64,000 nt of DNA from Cheiracanthium punctorium. Taxonomy: Eukaryota; Arthropoda; Arachnida; Araneae; Cheiracanthiidae. Numbering within the stretch: position 1 is the stretch's first letter; each line of letters opens with the position of its first letter. Positions 11,801 to 23,045 of this stretch are shown here, in pieces. The stretch is taken from the NCBI GenBank assembly GCA_038373885.1, contig JAWZYV010000069.1, forward strand, positions 496,001 through 560,000. Reading direction: 5' to 3'. The notes beneath the pieces are model-generated. The model was not told where the DNA came from. It was given only the letters and a program-made list of their open reading frames with translations, and did not search any database. The position numbers were made by a program, and so were the translations under genes.

Positions 11801-11865
11801 ATAAGTCAAGGGATATGACTTATCCTATGACATATCCAAATCCTTCTGGTGATGCAATATCCCAG
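11801..11865 (+). CDS. Second coding exon, unrecognised protein
   Basis: 65 nt between a strong acceptor (CTGATTGCAG) and a consensus donor (CCCAG|GTAAGT). Only one frame is open across the exon. It is the one entered with the single overhanging G of 3532-3613, which adds one junction Asp and 21 residues, KSRDMTYPMTYPNPSGDAIS then Q, with an imperfect MTYP duplication. It ends in phase 0 and continues directly into 11956-12064 after a 90-nt intron. The frame agreement across two splice junctions is the main support. Confidence 0.75.
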
Positions 11866-11955
11866 GTAAGTGACTGCTATTAGTCAAACATTAATACATC
11901 ATTTTTTTTACCAGATTTGCAAATGTAATTTTTGTTAAAAAATGTTTATTTCTAG

Positions 11956-12064
11956 GAATGTTTAAATACATTTCCCGGTGTCGAACTACTTCCTGTTGGT
12001 GATACTTATTTTCAGTATTCTGGTACAGTTCAACAAAGACTTTTACCGGGTGATCCAGTCAGAG
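11956..12064 (+). CDS. Third coding exon, unrecognised protein
   Basis: 109 nt after a TTTATTTCTAG acceptor. It reads ECLNTFPGVELLPVGDTYF, then a block ending VQQRLLPGDPVR, 36 residues plus one overhanging G. The donor, CAGAG|GTGCCT, has GT but is weak after position +3. The phase-1 end is exactly what the microexon at 16169 needs: without this exon the microexon runs into a stop, with it the frame stays open. An unrelated 63-codon frame overlaps it and is a shadow. Product family unknown. Confidence 0.65.
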
Positions 12065-13602
12065 GTGCCTCTTTTTTTTCCCCATTACTTTTTATTTTGT
12101 TCATATTATATTAAACATAAAAAGAAGGGATTCAGCTGCTGTTTTTTTTTTAAGTTTCAAATATTTTAATTTGATGTTCATGGTTTATTTATATAATTTT
12201 TTTTTGAAGTGAGCTCATAACGAATTTAAAAAAATCTTTTTAAGATGAACACCGAGACTGTTTTTTAGTTTCTGAAATATACCTGCAAAAATTACTATAA
12301 TGGTGCTATAATAATAATAATAATAATAATAATAATTGAATGTTTTCTTGCACCAGTGTTTGATACCTTTGCCTTTTTTGACTATTATGATCACAAATTA
12401 AAAGATAATTTGAATTTCATGGTTTATATCTATCAGATTTTGTTTTATAAAAGCATTTTATTTGTAATTATTCCTGCTATGTTGTATAAGACTGTAAATT
12501 CTCTAAAATTATGGAAACTTGCTTTTTTTTTTATCATCCATTTGTGAAAAGATGAATAATGGCAGTTAAGATGTCATTTCTCCATAAGAAAATATATTTA
12601 GAAATCAGATTGTGTTTTTCAATCTTTTAGTTGTGACACAAATTTAATAATTTTTGAAGGCTTTTTCCTGAAAAATAAAACTGGATATAAATTGTTTCTC
12701 CCCCATTCTTTTAAACAGAAATATTTTATGAACAATAATAAGTTGAAACATGAATTAAATAAACTTGAATTCTTTTATTTTTTTCTGTGTGCAGTATACA
12801 TTCTGTGTTTGATAGATATTATTACCACAGCTAAGTATGTGACTATTCATCGGTCATTTGATTTCTGAGCATGTACTAAACAGTAAACATTATTCCTTTA
12901 ATAGAATCGCTGAACTACTGAGATTTTGAATCCTAAGTTTGTGGCTGGCAAAGTACTTTAATACTGGACAGCATGCATTTTTGCTTGTATAATACAAGCT
13001 GAATTCTCCAGTATTGCACAAGTGCATTATTAGTGCTAAGGTATGGCTTGCTTGTCTAGTCAATAAATCAGCTAGTTCAGTTTTTCATGGAGGAGAGGCT
13101 TTTTTTCATAGGAATCATTTACGCAAAAATTTTATATCTTAGCTTGATTCTATATTTTTCTGTGTACCTGAGAAACATTTCAACCTATTGGTTTAAAGGT
13201 ATCTAAAACACTTTCAGAGTTGAAATAGTTTGAAAAATTATTAAAATTCAATAAATAGGTACATTTTCAGATTTTGGAAAAGTAGCTGTTCTATATTTTT
13301 CTGCATTTATGCAAAATTTTAACATTATTAGTCTTATGACATCAGAGGTACTTTAAATATTGAAAGTTAGAAAATAGTACTAAAAATCAAGCAACATGTA
13401 GATTTAAGAAATTTGAATTTTCATATCTTTTTGCGTATTTATGCTAAGTTCCAAACCAAGCAGTCTACAATGTCAAAAGAAAAAAAAAAAATTGAGAACT
13501 GTGTGGAAGTTTGGATATTTGTATGTGATAAATAAGAATTTTCTCTACATTTTTTATATGGATTTATTACATTTAGTAACGGATGGCGAGTCTCTCTCAA
13601 GC
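12065..13602 (+). other. Intron with (AAT)n microsatellite
   Basis: AT-rich intron. A trinucleotide run of about nine AAT units lies at 12308-12336. No other feature is recognised. Confidence 0.6.
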
Positions 13603-14116
13603 GTCTAACCCAGGGGTTCCTAAACTTTTTTCGCTCGCGGCACCCTTGTCAGGCTAAAAACATTTCGCGGCACCCTTGTCAGGCTAAAAACATTTCGTGA
13701 CACCCTATTCAGGCTAAAAACTTTCGCGGCAGATTTCCTTTAAAGCAATATGAATATGAAGGTTAGAATGAAGCAGTTTGGATGCATTTTACGTTATTTT
13801 TTGTTTGTTTATAGGGCTAACTATCAAGAAAGTACTCTCTTGGGAAAGGGATATAGGGTTTTGTCAATACCCCCATTTCAGGGAGTTCCTATAAAAGAGA
13901 GGCTACAGGACAGTCTTGAAATTGACCGAAATATTTTTGTTTGAACCCACTTAGTGATCGTCTTGGCTCACTTTCTTGGGGATACCGGTTCAGAGGAAAA
14001 TATTTGATTATACTCCACCAAAACACTTTTCTTGATTATCTCCACGGCACCCCTGACATACGCTCGTGGCACCCTAGGGTGCTGCGGCACCCAGTTTGGG
14101 AACCCCTGGTCTAACC
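13603..14116. mobile_element. hAT-type MITE, 498 bp
   Basis: The element spans 13611-14108, with an exact 8-bp duplication GTCTAACC on both sides (13603-13610, 14109-14116). Inverted ends read CAGGGGTTCCTAAACTTTTT and, on the right, AGTTTGGGAACCCCTG. Inside the left end the unit GGCACCCTTGTCAGGCTAAA is repeated three times at about 30-bp spacing. An internal 64-codon frame (13750-13944) is not recognisable. It is a non-autonomous element in the intron between coding exons 3 and 4. Confidence 0.85.
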
Positions 14117-15489
14117 CAACTTTGCGAGTGAATCCTTGTTGCCTACTTTATTACTGTTCATAGTCCTCATTTTGAGCATTTATTGTAATTACTGCAAAGA
14201 AACAAATCACAAGGATGTTAATAAACTCATCACTGTGACAACATTTTCTTTCCGTGTTTCATTTTGTTTGTGTGCATGCTCTGTTATTTCCCACTATATA
14301 TTCCTATACAAAAAATGTATGTTTTAGTTAAGTTGTACATTAATACCTTGTCTTTCAAATCTCATGGATTCCTCTTTTGTTTTTTCTAAAAGTAACTTCT
14401 ATGATGATTTTTAATAATATAATTATGTAATATACTATACATGAGCATTATCCAAGATTTTATTGAAAATTTTTTTGAAACTATTGTTTTCTTTAGTTTC
14501 CCACCCCAATTAAAAATAATTTGCATGTACAAATGCAAAATTATACCCCGATTTACGCAAATTTGCCTTATGTGGTTATCACTAGGTGGCACCTTTTGTA
14601 TGTGTAAGTTTGGGGTCTCACTGTACCAGTTCTCAAAATTTGTCCTTTGGCTGTAAAATCATCTTGTTTATTATACATATATAAATTTTCTTAGAATTAT
14701 CTGGATGTATTTTACTTTAAAGCTCACTTTCATAATTAAGAAAATCCAATTTTTCTAGGATGACCTTTCTTGGCCTCATGGGTTTGAACTAACATGCTAC
14801 AAGTAGCTAAACTACAGCATCCACTACTTTTTTGTAGTTTGTAGTATAGTGCATTTCTCTAAAAAAAGTAGTGTAATAAGAGTAGTGTGACACAAAAAAA
14901 ATCACTAGTTCCTAGCACGGTCTGAAAACTACTTTTAGCATTATCGCTGTCATGCAATTCTTAGTTATTACTAATTTCGCACAAAAACTATCACAAAATA
15001 GTTTTGAGTGGACTGACCAATCACTATATGCTTCATGCAAATCTGATTCCACCATCATGATACCTCACTCACATCAAGAAAAGTGGTTTGATTCAAAACT
15101 CGCCATGATTGGTCAATCTACTCAAAACGGTTTTGTATGTAAAAAGAGTAAATGAAGTCATACATAGAAATTTACCTGTAATTTCTTAAGTCATTTCTTA
15201 AGTCAATTAATTAAGTCATTGAAAACTTAATTAGCTTTAGAAATAGTTCTCTCTAAATTGTACATCAGTAGTTTTCCCTAATTAGTATATCTATGTCCTT
15301 GAATGCAAACCATTGCCTAGCCCACTTAAATTATGCCAAATTTTATGCACTCATAAAAGTTGGGGAAATTTATGTGTGAATACATTTGTTTTTATTTTGC
15401 AAAACTGGAGACAGTTTATTTGCTTTAAATATTTAAAACAATATGTAATTGATAAAACTGTGAAAGGAAATAAAATCTTATTAAAAAGT
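14117..15489 (+). other. Intron, no recognisable gene
   Basis: AT-rich intron. Near 14540-14627 a segment with ACCCCGATTTACGCAAATTT and GGGGTCTCACTGTA resembles a lone end of a TA-flanked DNA transposon, but no partner end was found. Confidence 0.4.
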
Positions 15490-16090
15490 TAAAAGTACCT
15501 TAAAATCCTTTTAAGAAAGCTTGTTCGGTGGCCACCTACTATCACCCTCAGTTCTTCTGTTGCGCACTGCTCTTCTTTAACTTAGAATTATTTTCCATCC
15601 CAGATCTATTAGAGCATGCTTGATATCATTATTGCCATAATCTGTTATGATTTGAAGAGCTTCCATTTGTTTAGCATAATCCTGGTTTCGGTATTCTGAT
15701 AATTTCTCTATTTCTGTGAAATTAATATTTAGAATCTTTGAAGTTCAAATTTATTCGAAGGAATAAATTTAACCTTCAAAGATTCTAAAGAACCAGGCTG
15801 TTATGTTGGTGTAACAAAAAGTAAAATGAAAGAAAGAACATAAAGCTGGCATAAAATATAATAAACTAAGTAAAGCATTTTCAGAATACCGAAACCAAGA
15901 TTACTCTCTAAAAATGGAAGCTCTTCAAATCATAACAACAGATGATGCCATTAATGATATCAGACATTCTCTAATAGATCCAAGTTAGAAAACCATTCTA
16001 AGCGAAAGAAGGTCAGTGTGCAGAAGAACTGAAGATTGTGGTGAGGCAGCCACTGAAAGTGCTTTAAGGATTTTAAGGTTTACTTTTAAA
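15490..16090. repeat. Foldback repeat with about 210-bp arms
   Basis: The sequence from about 15491 to 15700 is imperfectly repeated in reverse orientation from about 15880 to 16090. Shared words include ACCTTAAAATCCTT, TTCAGTTCTTCTG, GATCTATTAGAG, TGATTTGAAGAGCTTCCATT and GGTTTCGGTATTCTGA. A second, nearly perfect palindrome (15729-15788, 28-bp arms around TTAGAATCTTTGAA) sits at the centre. The right arm can be read as a short peptide beginning MEALQIITTDDAIND and the left arm carries its decayed relative. It is either a foldback element or two head-to-head copies of one repeat. Confidence 0.7.
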
Positions 16091-16168
16091 TACTTTGAAA
16101 ATTTTAACAATATATAATTATTTATTTTACTTTGTGCTGAATTCTTAATTTACAATTTCAATTTGCAG

Positions 16169-16194
16169 GTCCACCGGCAAAGAGAAAAAGAGAT
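16169..16194 (+). CDS. 26-nt coding microexon with NLS-like motif
   Basis: The acceptor TTTCAATTTGCAG and consensus donor AGAT|GTAAGT bound 26 nt. Entered in phase 1 from 11956-12064 it completes a Gly and reads PPAKRKRD, which ends on a codon boundary. PPAKRKR is a typical monopartite nuclear localisation pattern, so the product probably works in the nucleus. Being 26 nt, its skipping would shift the frame. Alternative inclusion would therefore change or truncate the protein. Confidence 0.65.
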
Positions 16195-17587
16195 GTAAGT
16201 ATTTTAAATAACTTTTATTTCATTAGAATGCTCGTTCATTCAATAAGTAACCAGAAAAGTTTTATAAAAAATGCAAAACTTCAAAAAAGTTTGCTGCTTG
16301 GTTATTTTTTGATAGTGACCTAGAACTATTATCAGATAGGCCTGGCATGTGTGCATCATGAACAGGATGCTGGGAATAAGCACAGAAAAGGGAGAGGGAT
16401 TTCTGCAGTTTTGTCGTTATGATGATGGAAGTGAACAGGCTATTGTGCAAATACACAAAAGTGTTTTATAATCAATACTTTCAGCATGATTCACTCTTCT
16501 TGATAAATACTTTTTAACCTTGTTGAAAAGTATTATGATTTCAATTGGCTGTCTGTCTGCTGTGCTCTAACTGCAAATATACATCAATTACTACAAAATG
16601 TATGCATGTTATTTCTATGTTCTGTATCATGCACCCTGTTCCCAGTATCTTGCAATAGATTCCTTAAAAAAAAAAGAAAAAGAAACTTTTTTTATTGAAT
16701 GACCCCTGTAATAACATTTATTACTGTGACCCTTGTAATAACATTTATTTCTAGTGCTTTTTAATAAATTTTGCTTCTGAGCTTAATCACAATAATAAAT
16801 AATGAATTTTCTAACGTTTCATTTTTTAAACAATTGATAATAGTTTTAATTTTATGCTTAAAACTGTGCGATTGTTGATATCTATGTAGTGCCAACTCCA
16901 TAGAGATTGATTGGGCTTTAGCCCCTCTAATATTTTTCCAGTGGTCGCTGAGCACCCTTAATATTTTCATCCTAAAATTACAAAAATTATTTGTTTATAA
17001 GTGATGTTGGGGGTGATAAAAATTCCAATGGAACAGGCTTATAAATTATTCCTTTTGTGGGAATTGGACCTAAATAACTTTTGGTTTATCAAAGGGTTTG
17101 TAAAATTCATAATTTTCAGTCCATAATCAAAGGGACTTTCAAACATCATTCTTTGTTTGTAGATAATGAGACAGCCTGTTTCTTGAAAAGATTTTGACAT
17201 TTTTTTTTACAATGTACCCATTTTTCAGCATTTTTATTGTTTTATGACCAAGGAAAAACCCCATTTATCATAAAATGCCTTGCTGAATTGACATGTTAAT
17301 GTTCATAGTAGAAATTCTATGGACTTTTGCAGTGTTAAAAGCTTACAGCAGATCCACTTCTGACAGTGTATATCCTTAATGAAGAATTATATTAAGAAAA
17401 AATGCATGTAATTTTTAATTTAAATGAAAAGAGATAAAAATAAACATTTTAATGTCCTTAGTTCTAAATAATTTCTGTTCTACATTAGACATAAAATTTC
17501 TATCCCAAAAAATCAAGCCCTCTCAATATTTCTTACAAGTTGGCACCAATGGATATTTACTTTATTTATTTGTGTAAAATTTTTTAG
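16195..17587 (+). other. Intron, no recognisable feature
   Basis: AT-rich intron. Open frames at 16262-16456 and 16761-16970 on the minus strand carry no motif and are treated as chance. Confidence 0.5.
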
Positions 17588-17626
17588 GGAACAGATCCTA
17601 AAGAACTAGATGGTCATTGGATTCCC
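17588..17626 (+). CDS. Fifth coding exon, unrecognised protein
   Basis: 39 nt after a T-rich acceptor (GTGTAAAATTTTTTAG) and before a good donor (CCC|GTGAGT). It reads GTDPKELDGHWIP in the frame set by the microexon and ends in phase 0. With the earlier exons it makes a 107-residue open N-terminal region. No further exon could be joined to it confidently downstream; the next coding exon may lie beyond 64000. Confidence 0.65.
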
Positions 17627-18193
17627 GTGAGTACAAAATTTAACTTATGGCATACCTGCGAACTACTACGGAATATAATTAACCACATTATGTTAACAGT
17701 GTATTTTTAAAGTATTTTTTCAAAATAGTAACCAGCTCGCACGTGTAGTACAAATAATATTGCTATATTTTAAACCAAAAATTCTTGTTCTAAGAAAGCA
17801 GTTAATTATGTTCCGTAGCACTTGGCATCTATGCTTATGGTAAAATCTTTATTTTGTGTAATTTAATAAATGTGAACAAAATGCACAGACAATACTAGGA
17901 GCTAATACTAATCCTAAAAATATACTCCCAAGTTGTAGTGCGCAACTGGGTGTCTACCCACCTGGAAAACCTGGAATAGTCAGGGAAATCCCCGTGACTG
18001 GAAAAGTCTGGAACTTTGCATTTGTTTGGGAAAAACCTGGAAATTTTCCTATAGCAGTGGTAGGTTCAAAGGGGGCCTCTGAGGGCTAGAGCCCCTCCTC
18101 CTTCAGAGCCAGATATACTATGTATTAGGGAAGTTTAAAAACATTTTGTTGTAAATTTTCACATGAACTGAAATTTTAAAAAGTAGCAGTGTA
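17627..18193 (+). other. Intron with decayed repeat words
   Basis: AT-rich. At 17950-18050 the words 'cctggaatagtcaggga' and 'gggaaaaacctggaaatttt' recur in weaker form at 5480-5600 and 59810-59940, suggesting an old dispersed repeat. No exon was found. Confidence 0.45.
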
Positions 18194-18195
18194 TA

Positions 18196-19873
18196 CAGGG
18201 TGTTTCTAATTTGCTTTTACAAATTAAAAGGGGTGATAGTACCCTTCCAGAAACGAATAATTCCATAGGAACATAGAGTCGCATTCCACTCTGAGAGGCA
18301 GAAAGAGGAAAGTAGAAACGCATCTAGCAAGAACAAGGGGCTTTGATGGTTGAGGCAGATTATGTGCGCTCTCTGTTGGTACCTGCATGCAGTCCAGGAG
18401 GTGAATGGTTCAATTCCTGTTGGGAACCCTGGGCGTTCAATGTTCTTTGTTCTTGTCAGTGTCTTGCAATGTTGTCCAGACTTGCAAGCAGATCCTGCTT
18501 CATCAAGCAATGCATCGCTTCTGACGTTATTTTGTACCTGCCTACATAGCATATCTCCTTAGATTATCAAGAATTTACCATATGCAAATGTCTACTGAGA
18601 AGAAGCAGCATTTTGCTCTTAGCTGGTACCAGATAAAGCCAATTAGAGCAAATGTTCTCCTTTAAAAACAGCATAACATCATCGCTTTGAGTATTACCTT
18701 GAAAACATCATCCAAAATGTTTCTTGAATGCTATGTCAGAGTACACGTACGAGGAATTGGCATATATGCACCTACCTACAGTAAAGCAAAAGGAGATAGA
18801 TGCAAAGCACAAAGATTGTACAGACAGTGGTTTCCAACTAGTTGTATTCCAAGTCATCCTATCTTTTCCAGTGTTGATTGATGACTGCGAGAAATAGGTT
18901 CATTTGCCATCTCAAACAGCAATGCAGGATGTTTGCAAAATGCACGAACGTCAGAAGTGGAAGAGTGAGTTTTGATTAGATTTGAAGCAGCTCCTTTTAC
19001 AAGCATGTGAGCAGTGGCATATGAAATGGATATTTCTCAGACAATGGTGTGACTTATTTTACACAAGGAATGCATGCATCCCTCCCTACCACATGCTGAA
19101 AGTGCAATCTTTGCACACAGATGATTATCCCTGCTGGATAGACTGTGCAGTGGATACTGGGAATGAAGAATAACAATCCACGATTTCCTACATTAGTATT
19201 ATTTACTGATGAGGCAACATTTAGCAGAGAAGGCATGTTCAACATGTGTAGTCAACACATTTGGTCTGACAGCAATCTCCATTGCAATTCTCCTCGTAAA
19301 CATCAGTAGATATTTTCTGTGAACGGCTGGGTAGGTATCCTTGTTGATTACCTGGTAGGCCCTTACATCTTGCCAGACCATTTGACTGGCGCAACATACC
19401 ATATCTTCTTGAAACCAGTGCTTTCCAGTTTATTGCAGGCTGTTCCGCTCCCCATCCAGAGTCCCAACCCAGTCTACTTTTTCTTCTGGGGACATGTGAA
19501 ATCTTTGGTGTACGAAATGCCTGAGGACTCAGCTAAAGATCTTGTGATGAGAATTGAATCTGTGGACAAAATTAACACAACTGCAGGAATCTTCAAGAGG
19601 TAGCACCAGTCGTTCCTTCGCCAGAGTCAACTGTGCAACACCACACGTGGTTGGCATTTTTAGCACCTGCTGTGAGTTTTTCTCTAAACAGTAAATCTGG
19701 TTGTGCAAATTTTGGTATCGTTCATTCGCTTTCTAACACTGTTGGAATTCTAATATTCCTCTTTTCTGCCTCTGAGAGTGGAATGCGACCCCTATGTTCC
19801 TATGTAATTATTGCTTCTGTGGATGGGTGCTATCACCCCTCTTAAATTGTAAGAACAATTTAGAATCACCTTG
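18196..19873 (+). mobile_element. mariner-like element with 115-bp inverted ends
   Basis: 1,678 bp flanked by TA (18194-18195, 19874-19875). The left end starts CAGGGTGTTTCTAATTTGC. The right end, reversed, reads CAAGGTGATTCTAAATTGT. The similarity continues inward for about 115 bp, through GGGGTGATAG, ACATAGGAACATAG-type words and GTCGCATTCCACTCT. Size, TA target and the coding remnant fit a mariner/Tc1-superfamily DNA transposon. The arms differ at many positions, so it is not a recent insertion. Confidence 0.85.
18690..19603 (+). pseudogene. mariner-like transposase, broken
   Basis: The cut-and-paste transposase of the surrounding element, interrupted by stops and frame changes. In order it shows KAQRLYRQWFPTSCIPSHP (helix-turn-helix region), LFTDEATFSREGMFN (first catalytic Asp), VGILVDYLVGPYILPDHLTG, and FFFWGHVKSLVYEMPED near the C-terminus (clean frame 19319-19603). 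The family normally has an HDGAPAH-type block with the second catalytic Asp between the last two segments. Here the sequence jumps from AVPLPIQ to SPNPVYFFFWGH, so about 40 residues are missing. The protein cannot be active. Confidence 0.8.
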
Positions 19874-19875
19874 TA

Positions 19876-20385
19876 TGTATATATATAGTTTTAAGGCCAG
19901 TAACTTAACTGATCTATATAAAACTGCTATAAAATATAATTATCCAAGTAAATTTCTAACTTCCATTTTATATCCTCTATGTAATCAAAAAAACTGTATG
20001 TCCTAATCAGAATATTGGTTGGTGAGGATGGGGTTGGTTGTTGGTTCTTTCTATATTTAAAAAAAAAAAAAATCATAAAATATATATCTATATATTTTAT
20101 TTAAAAAAAAAATCTATAATTAAGAATAGTTGATTACTGGTACTTTTTTCCTTTTTTATGTGAGTCTGTAGCCAATGAAGCCATACAGAGTACTGTTCTA
20201 CCTAAATATTTTACAATAATATTAGCATAAATAGCAATTAATAAATGTGTATAATTATTATCAATATCATTACTGTTAAAATTATTTCTACAGTTTTTCT
20301 CCTTTTCCACAACTTCAACTAAGTACTTCTTAGCTACTGCAGCTAGTACTGCGTTAAACATAGGCTAGCTATACTAGTGTTATAT
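19876..20385. other. AT-rich non-coding spacer
   Basis: Poly-A and TA-rich sequence. A 75-codon minus-strand frame at 20134-20361 has no recognisable motif. Confidence 0.45.
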
Positions 20386-20505
20386 TTATTTTATTATTTA
20401 TTCATTTAATTATTACCATTTTTATTCTTTTTATTTATTCATTTAATTATTACCATTTTTATTCTTTTTATTTATTCATTTAATTATTACTTTTTATTTA
20501 TTCCT
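20386..20505. repeat. Tandem repeat, about 43-bp unit
   Basis: The unit TTTATTTATTCATTTAATTA followed by TTACCATTTTTATTC is repeated about 2.5 times without interruption. Low-complexity AT repeat. Confidence 0.85.
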
Positions 20506-21031
20506 TTCCTTTCCATACTTCCAAAGTATTATTAATATATCATTTTTTTTCACACTCCATGGCATTACTTGTCTATTGATGGCATTAAGTCTTCTCTGAT
20601 GGCAACATGCACTAATACTGCCTCCATTAGAGCTTTGATCTTCTTGTCGGTCCACTTCCTCGTTGTTTATTTCTAATAGCTAAGGTCGCGCCCCCAAGTT
20701 ACAAAAGGACCCTAATTTTGGTCAGGTAACTTGCAGAAACCTAGCTATTATTGTTTTTTTTCGATTAAATTGAAATGTGTGTGTGGTGGCGCCTGATGAT
20801 AGAGCACACCATTTCAATATCCATTCCATTTTCCGTCTATTTGAGGTTACATGTGATTAGGCTTAAAAAGCCCACCAGTTCTAATTTGGCGCTTTATATC
20901 CAATTTATCCACTCTTTCATTGCCTTAAAAGGCTATATTTAAACACTTATCCGGTATAAGCTCGTTAATTGGCACCATGTGCTATCTACTTTTTTATTTT
21001 TATATTTTTTTCACTTTATCAATGGATTATC
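20506..21031. other. Unassigned sequence before the TA-tailed repeat
   Basis: Non-coding. Contains the 'cttatccggtataagctcg' and 'gcgcctgatgatagagc' words, possibly the body of the repeat whose tail is at 21032-21102. I cannot define a start. Confidence 0.35.
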
Positions 21032-21058
21032 TTGGGATTTCACTTTACGTAAGTAAGC

Positions 21059-21102
<44 letters not shown>
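21032..21102 (+). repeat. Dispersed repeat tail with (TA)n
   Basis: TTGGGATTTCACTTTACGTA followed by AGTAAGCTATTATA and a long TA run. The same segment, again with a TA tail, occurs at 37065-37160. A fixed sequence joined to a microsatellite at two loci suggests a mobile repeat that seeds TA tracts. Confidence 0.75.
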
Positions 21103-21103
<1 letters not shown>

Positions 21104-21106
<3 letters not shown>

Positions 21107-21906
21107 TGGGCACCAGTTATAACAGACCTGGGATATAACATACTATCGGTTATAACGTACTTGGAAGCCAGGTCCCGATTGAAGTCCTATCTTTATAATG
21201 TTATTTAACTTTGGTTAAAACGTACTTAACAAAAGTACATACTTCGGCTATAACGTACTTTTTATACCAAAGCTAAAAATAAAATTTTGCTCTTCTTAAG
21301 AATTTTATTTCCTTGTTCTCGTAAATTTCAGTATCTTCAAAAACACTCGTTGTCAGTTTTCAGATTCTCTAGCGAGATGAATTGTGCATGAATGAAGGGA
21401 GTGATCTTTTCCGCCTGCTAGGTAGGGCTAAGAACAAGACCATGTTTCTTATTTGTCATTCATCAGTATAAATGCCTCCTGAAAAGCGCTATCTATAATG
21501 ATTCTGATGATAGTGAAGATGAAACAGAGGAGCTTATACCAAGCGTAACCGACGCATTCAATGCTGCAAAAACATATCATGATTTTTTGAATGCAGAATT
21601 GATGATGCAGAGACTCCACAAAAGTCTATTATGGATATCCAAAACGGCATTTTTAAAGTAGCATGTACCCATTTAAAACAAAAGAAAATTACTGATTATT
21701 TATCTCAGCAAAAATAGTAAGTATTAAAGAATTTTCTCTGTTTAACTTAAATTTTAAAAAAATCGAACCTTTTTAAAATACGTATTACAATGAAATTACG
21801 AGCCCACTTTCTTTTTTTGTGTAATATTGAATCTTACTGGCGGTACTGCTTATAACGTACTACTTTTTTAGGTCCCGTGAGAGTACGTTATAACCGGTGT
21901 CTACTG
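21104..21906 (+). mobile_element. pogo/Tigger-like element, internally deleted, 803 bp
   Basis: Flanked by TA on both sides. The left end reads CAGTGGGCACCAGTTATAAC and the right end, reversed, CAGTAGACACCGGTTATAAC; TATAACGTACT-type words recur inside both ends. Such ends and the TA target are typical of pogo/Tigger elements. An internal frame (about 21500-21718, partly broken) reads YNDSDDSEDETEELIPSVTD and later LKQKKITDYLSQQK before a stop, like the acidic C-terminal tail of a pogo-type transposase. The DDE core is absent. Confidence 0.8.
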
Positions 21907-22134
21907 TATATATATATAGTATATAGCAGACTAGTGTATGTTATGTATACAAAAATATGCCCGTTAATATTTATTGAATCCTTCTGGACTAAATGGCTAA
22001 TAAAAAATGAAAAACTGTCTCTATTTACAAAAAGCAAGATAGAGTTTTGGTTTTAAACAGATGGAGGGGCAAATTTTATTGATTCGCCATCGCCACAATA
22101 AAGGCTGGAGCACAGTTCCCTCGTTTTATATGTA

Positions 22135-22652
22135 CAGTTGAACCTGTCTAGTGTGACTACCCTTGGGAAGAACAAAACAGGTCACCTTATAAAGATGGTC
22201 ACCTTCAGTGATCATGATAACACCTCTAGATGCATTTCGGAATGCGTGTTTTTGCGTATTGCTTTTAAATACAAAATTAGATATATTGTGATAAATAATT
22301 ATGATTTACTGTTTTTAAATTTAAAAAATTCAGTGATTGTACTAGTTTTTGCTGATCTGACATTTATGTACCTTGATGTATAATCAGTTATTTGTGTGCC
22401 AAATGCAATTTCATTATGCATTTGAAAATTTAGCATAATTGTTCGTTGTTTTAATTACGCATTTAAAAAAGAAAATATTCCCTCTAAAAATGTTAAGGAG
22501 TATTTTTATTCTTCTGAAAAAATCCTAGATCGATCACTGGTCACCTTACAAAGGTGATAAAGTGTGATGGCTATAAAGTGAAAATGCATAAAAGCAGTCA
22601 CTACAGACAGGCTTTCTGTTTACCAAGGTAGTCACTTTAGCAGGTTAGACTG
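22135..22652. mobile_element. TA-flanked MITE, 518 bp
   Basis: Flanked by TA (22133-22134, 22653-22654). The left end reads CAGTTGAACCTGTCTAGTGT then GACTAC. The right end, reversed, reads CAGTCTAACCTGCTAAAGTG then ACTACC. Its interior matches the decayed copy at 5790-6370. There is no transposase. An 81-codon frame inside (22138-22383) lies across the end repeat and is not a gene. Confidence 0.8.
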
Positions 22653-22654
22653 TA

Positions 22655-23045
22655 TTTCAGTAGATGACAGGACACTGATATGGGAAAATTTTTCCATTGC
22701 TCTCTCCATTGTGTAGAGGATGGGGTTTGCAGTTTAGTGCAAAAATCTTTTGTTCGTGGTCATTAAAAAGTCGTAAAATTCGCTACAAGAATGCCCTGAA
22801 GCGATGGCAGGACCCACTGATTTTTTTTTGGGTCTCACAAAGGGGCCAGCACTGATTATATTGTATTATACGGAATTAAAATAGTTAAAAAAAAAAAACT
22901 ATAAAGACAATCTTAATTTTTGTACATTATTTAAAGTAAAAATGAGTTTCGCGCCGAAACGGCCGCGCCGAATAATACCAAACTGTGCCCACCCTGCTTC
23001 TGGGCCATACAAGCGGCTGTATCATGGTCTCTATCAGAATATAAA
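22655..23045 (+). other. Spacer ahead of hAT fragment
   Basis: Non-coding. A GGGGCCAGCACTG motif near 22850 looks like a transposon terminus, possibly linked to the hAT fragment that follows, but no partner end was found. Confidence 0.35.

Noticed and set aside
14540..14627. Complete pogo-like MITE
   Set aside because: Only one convincing end was found; internal self-similarity is weak.
18217..18552. 111-codon minus-strand frame
   Set aside because: It runs through the inverted terminal repeat of the mariner-like element, and frames on the other strand overlap it; a by-product of the repeat.
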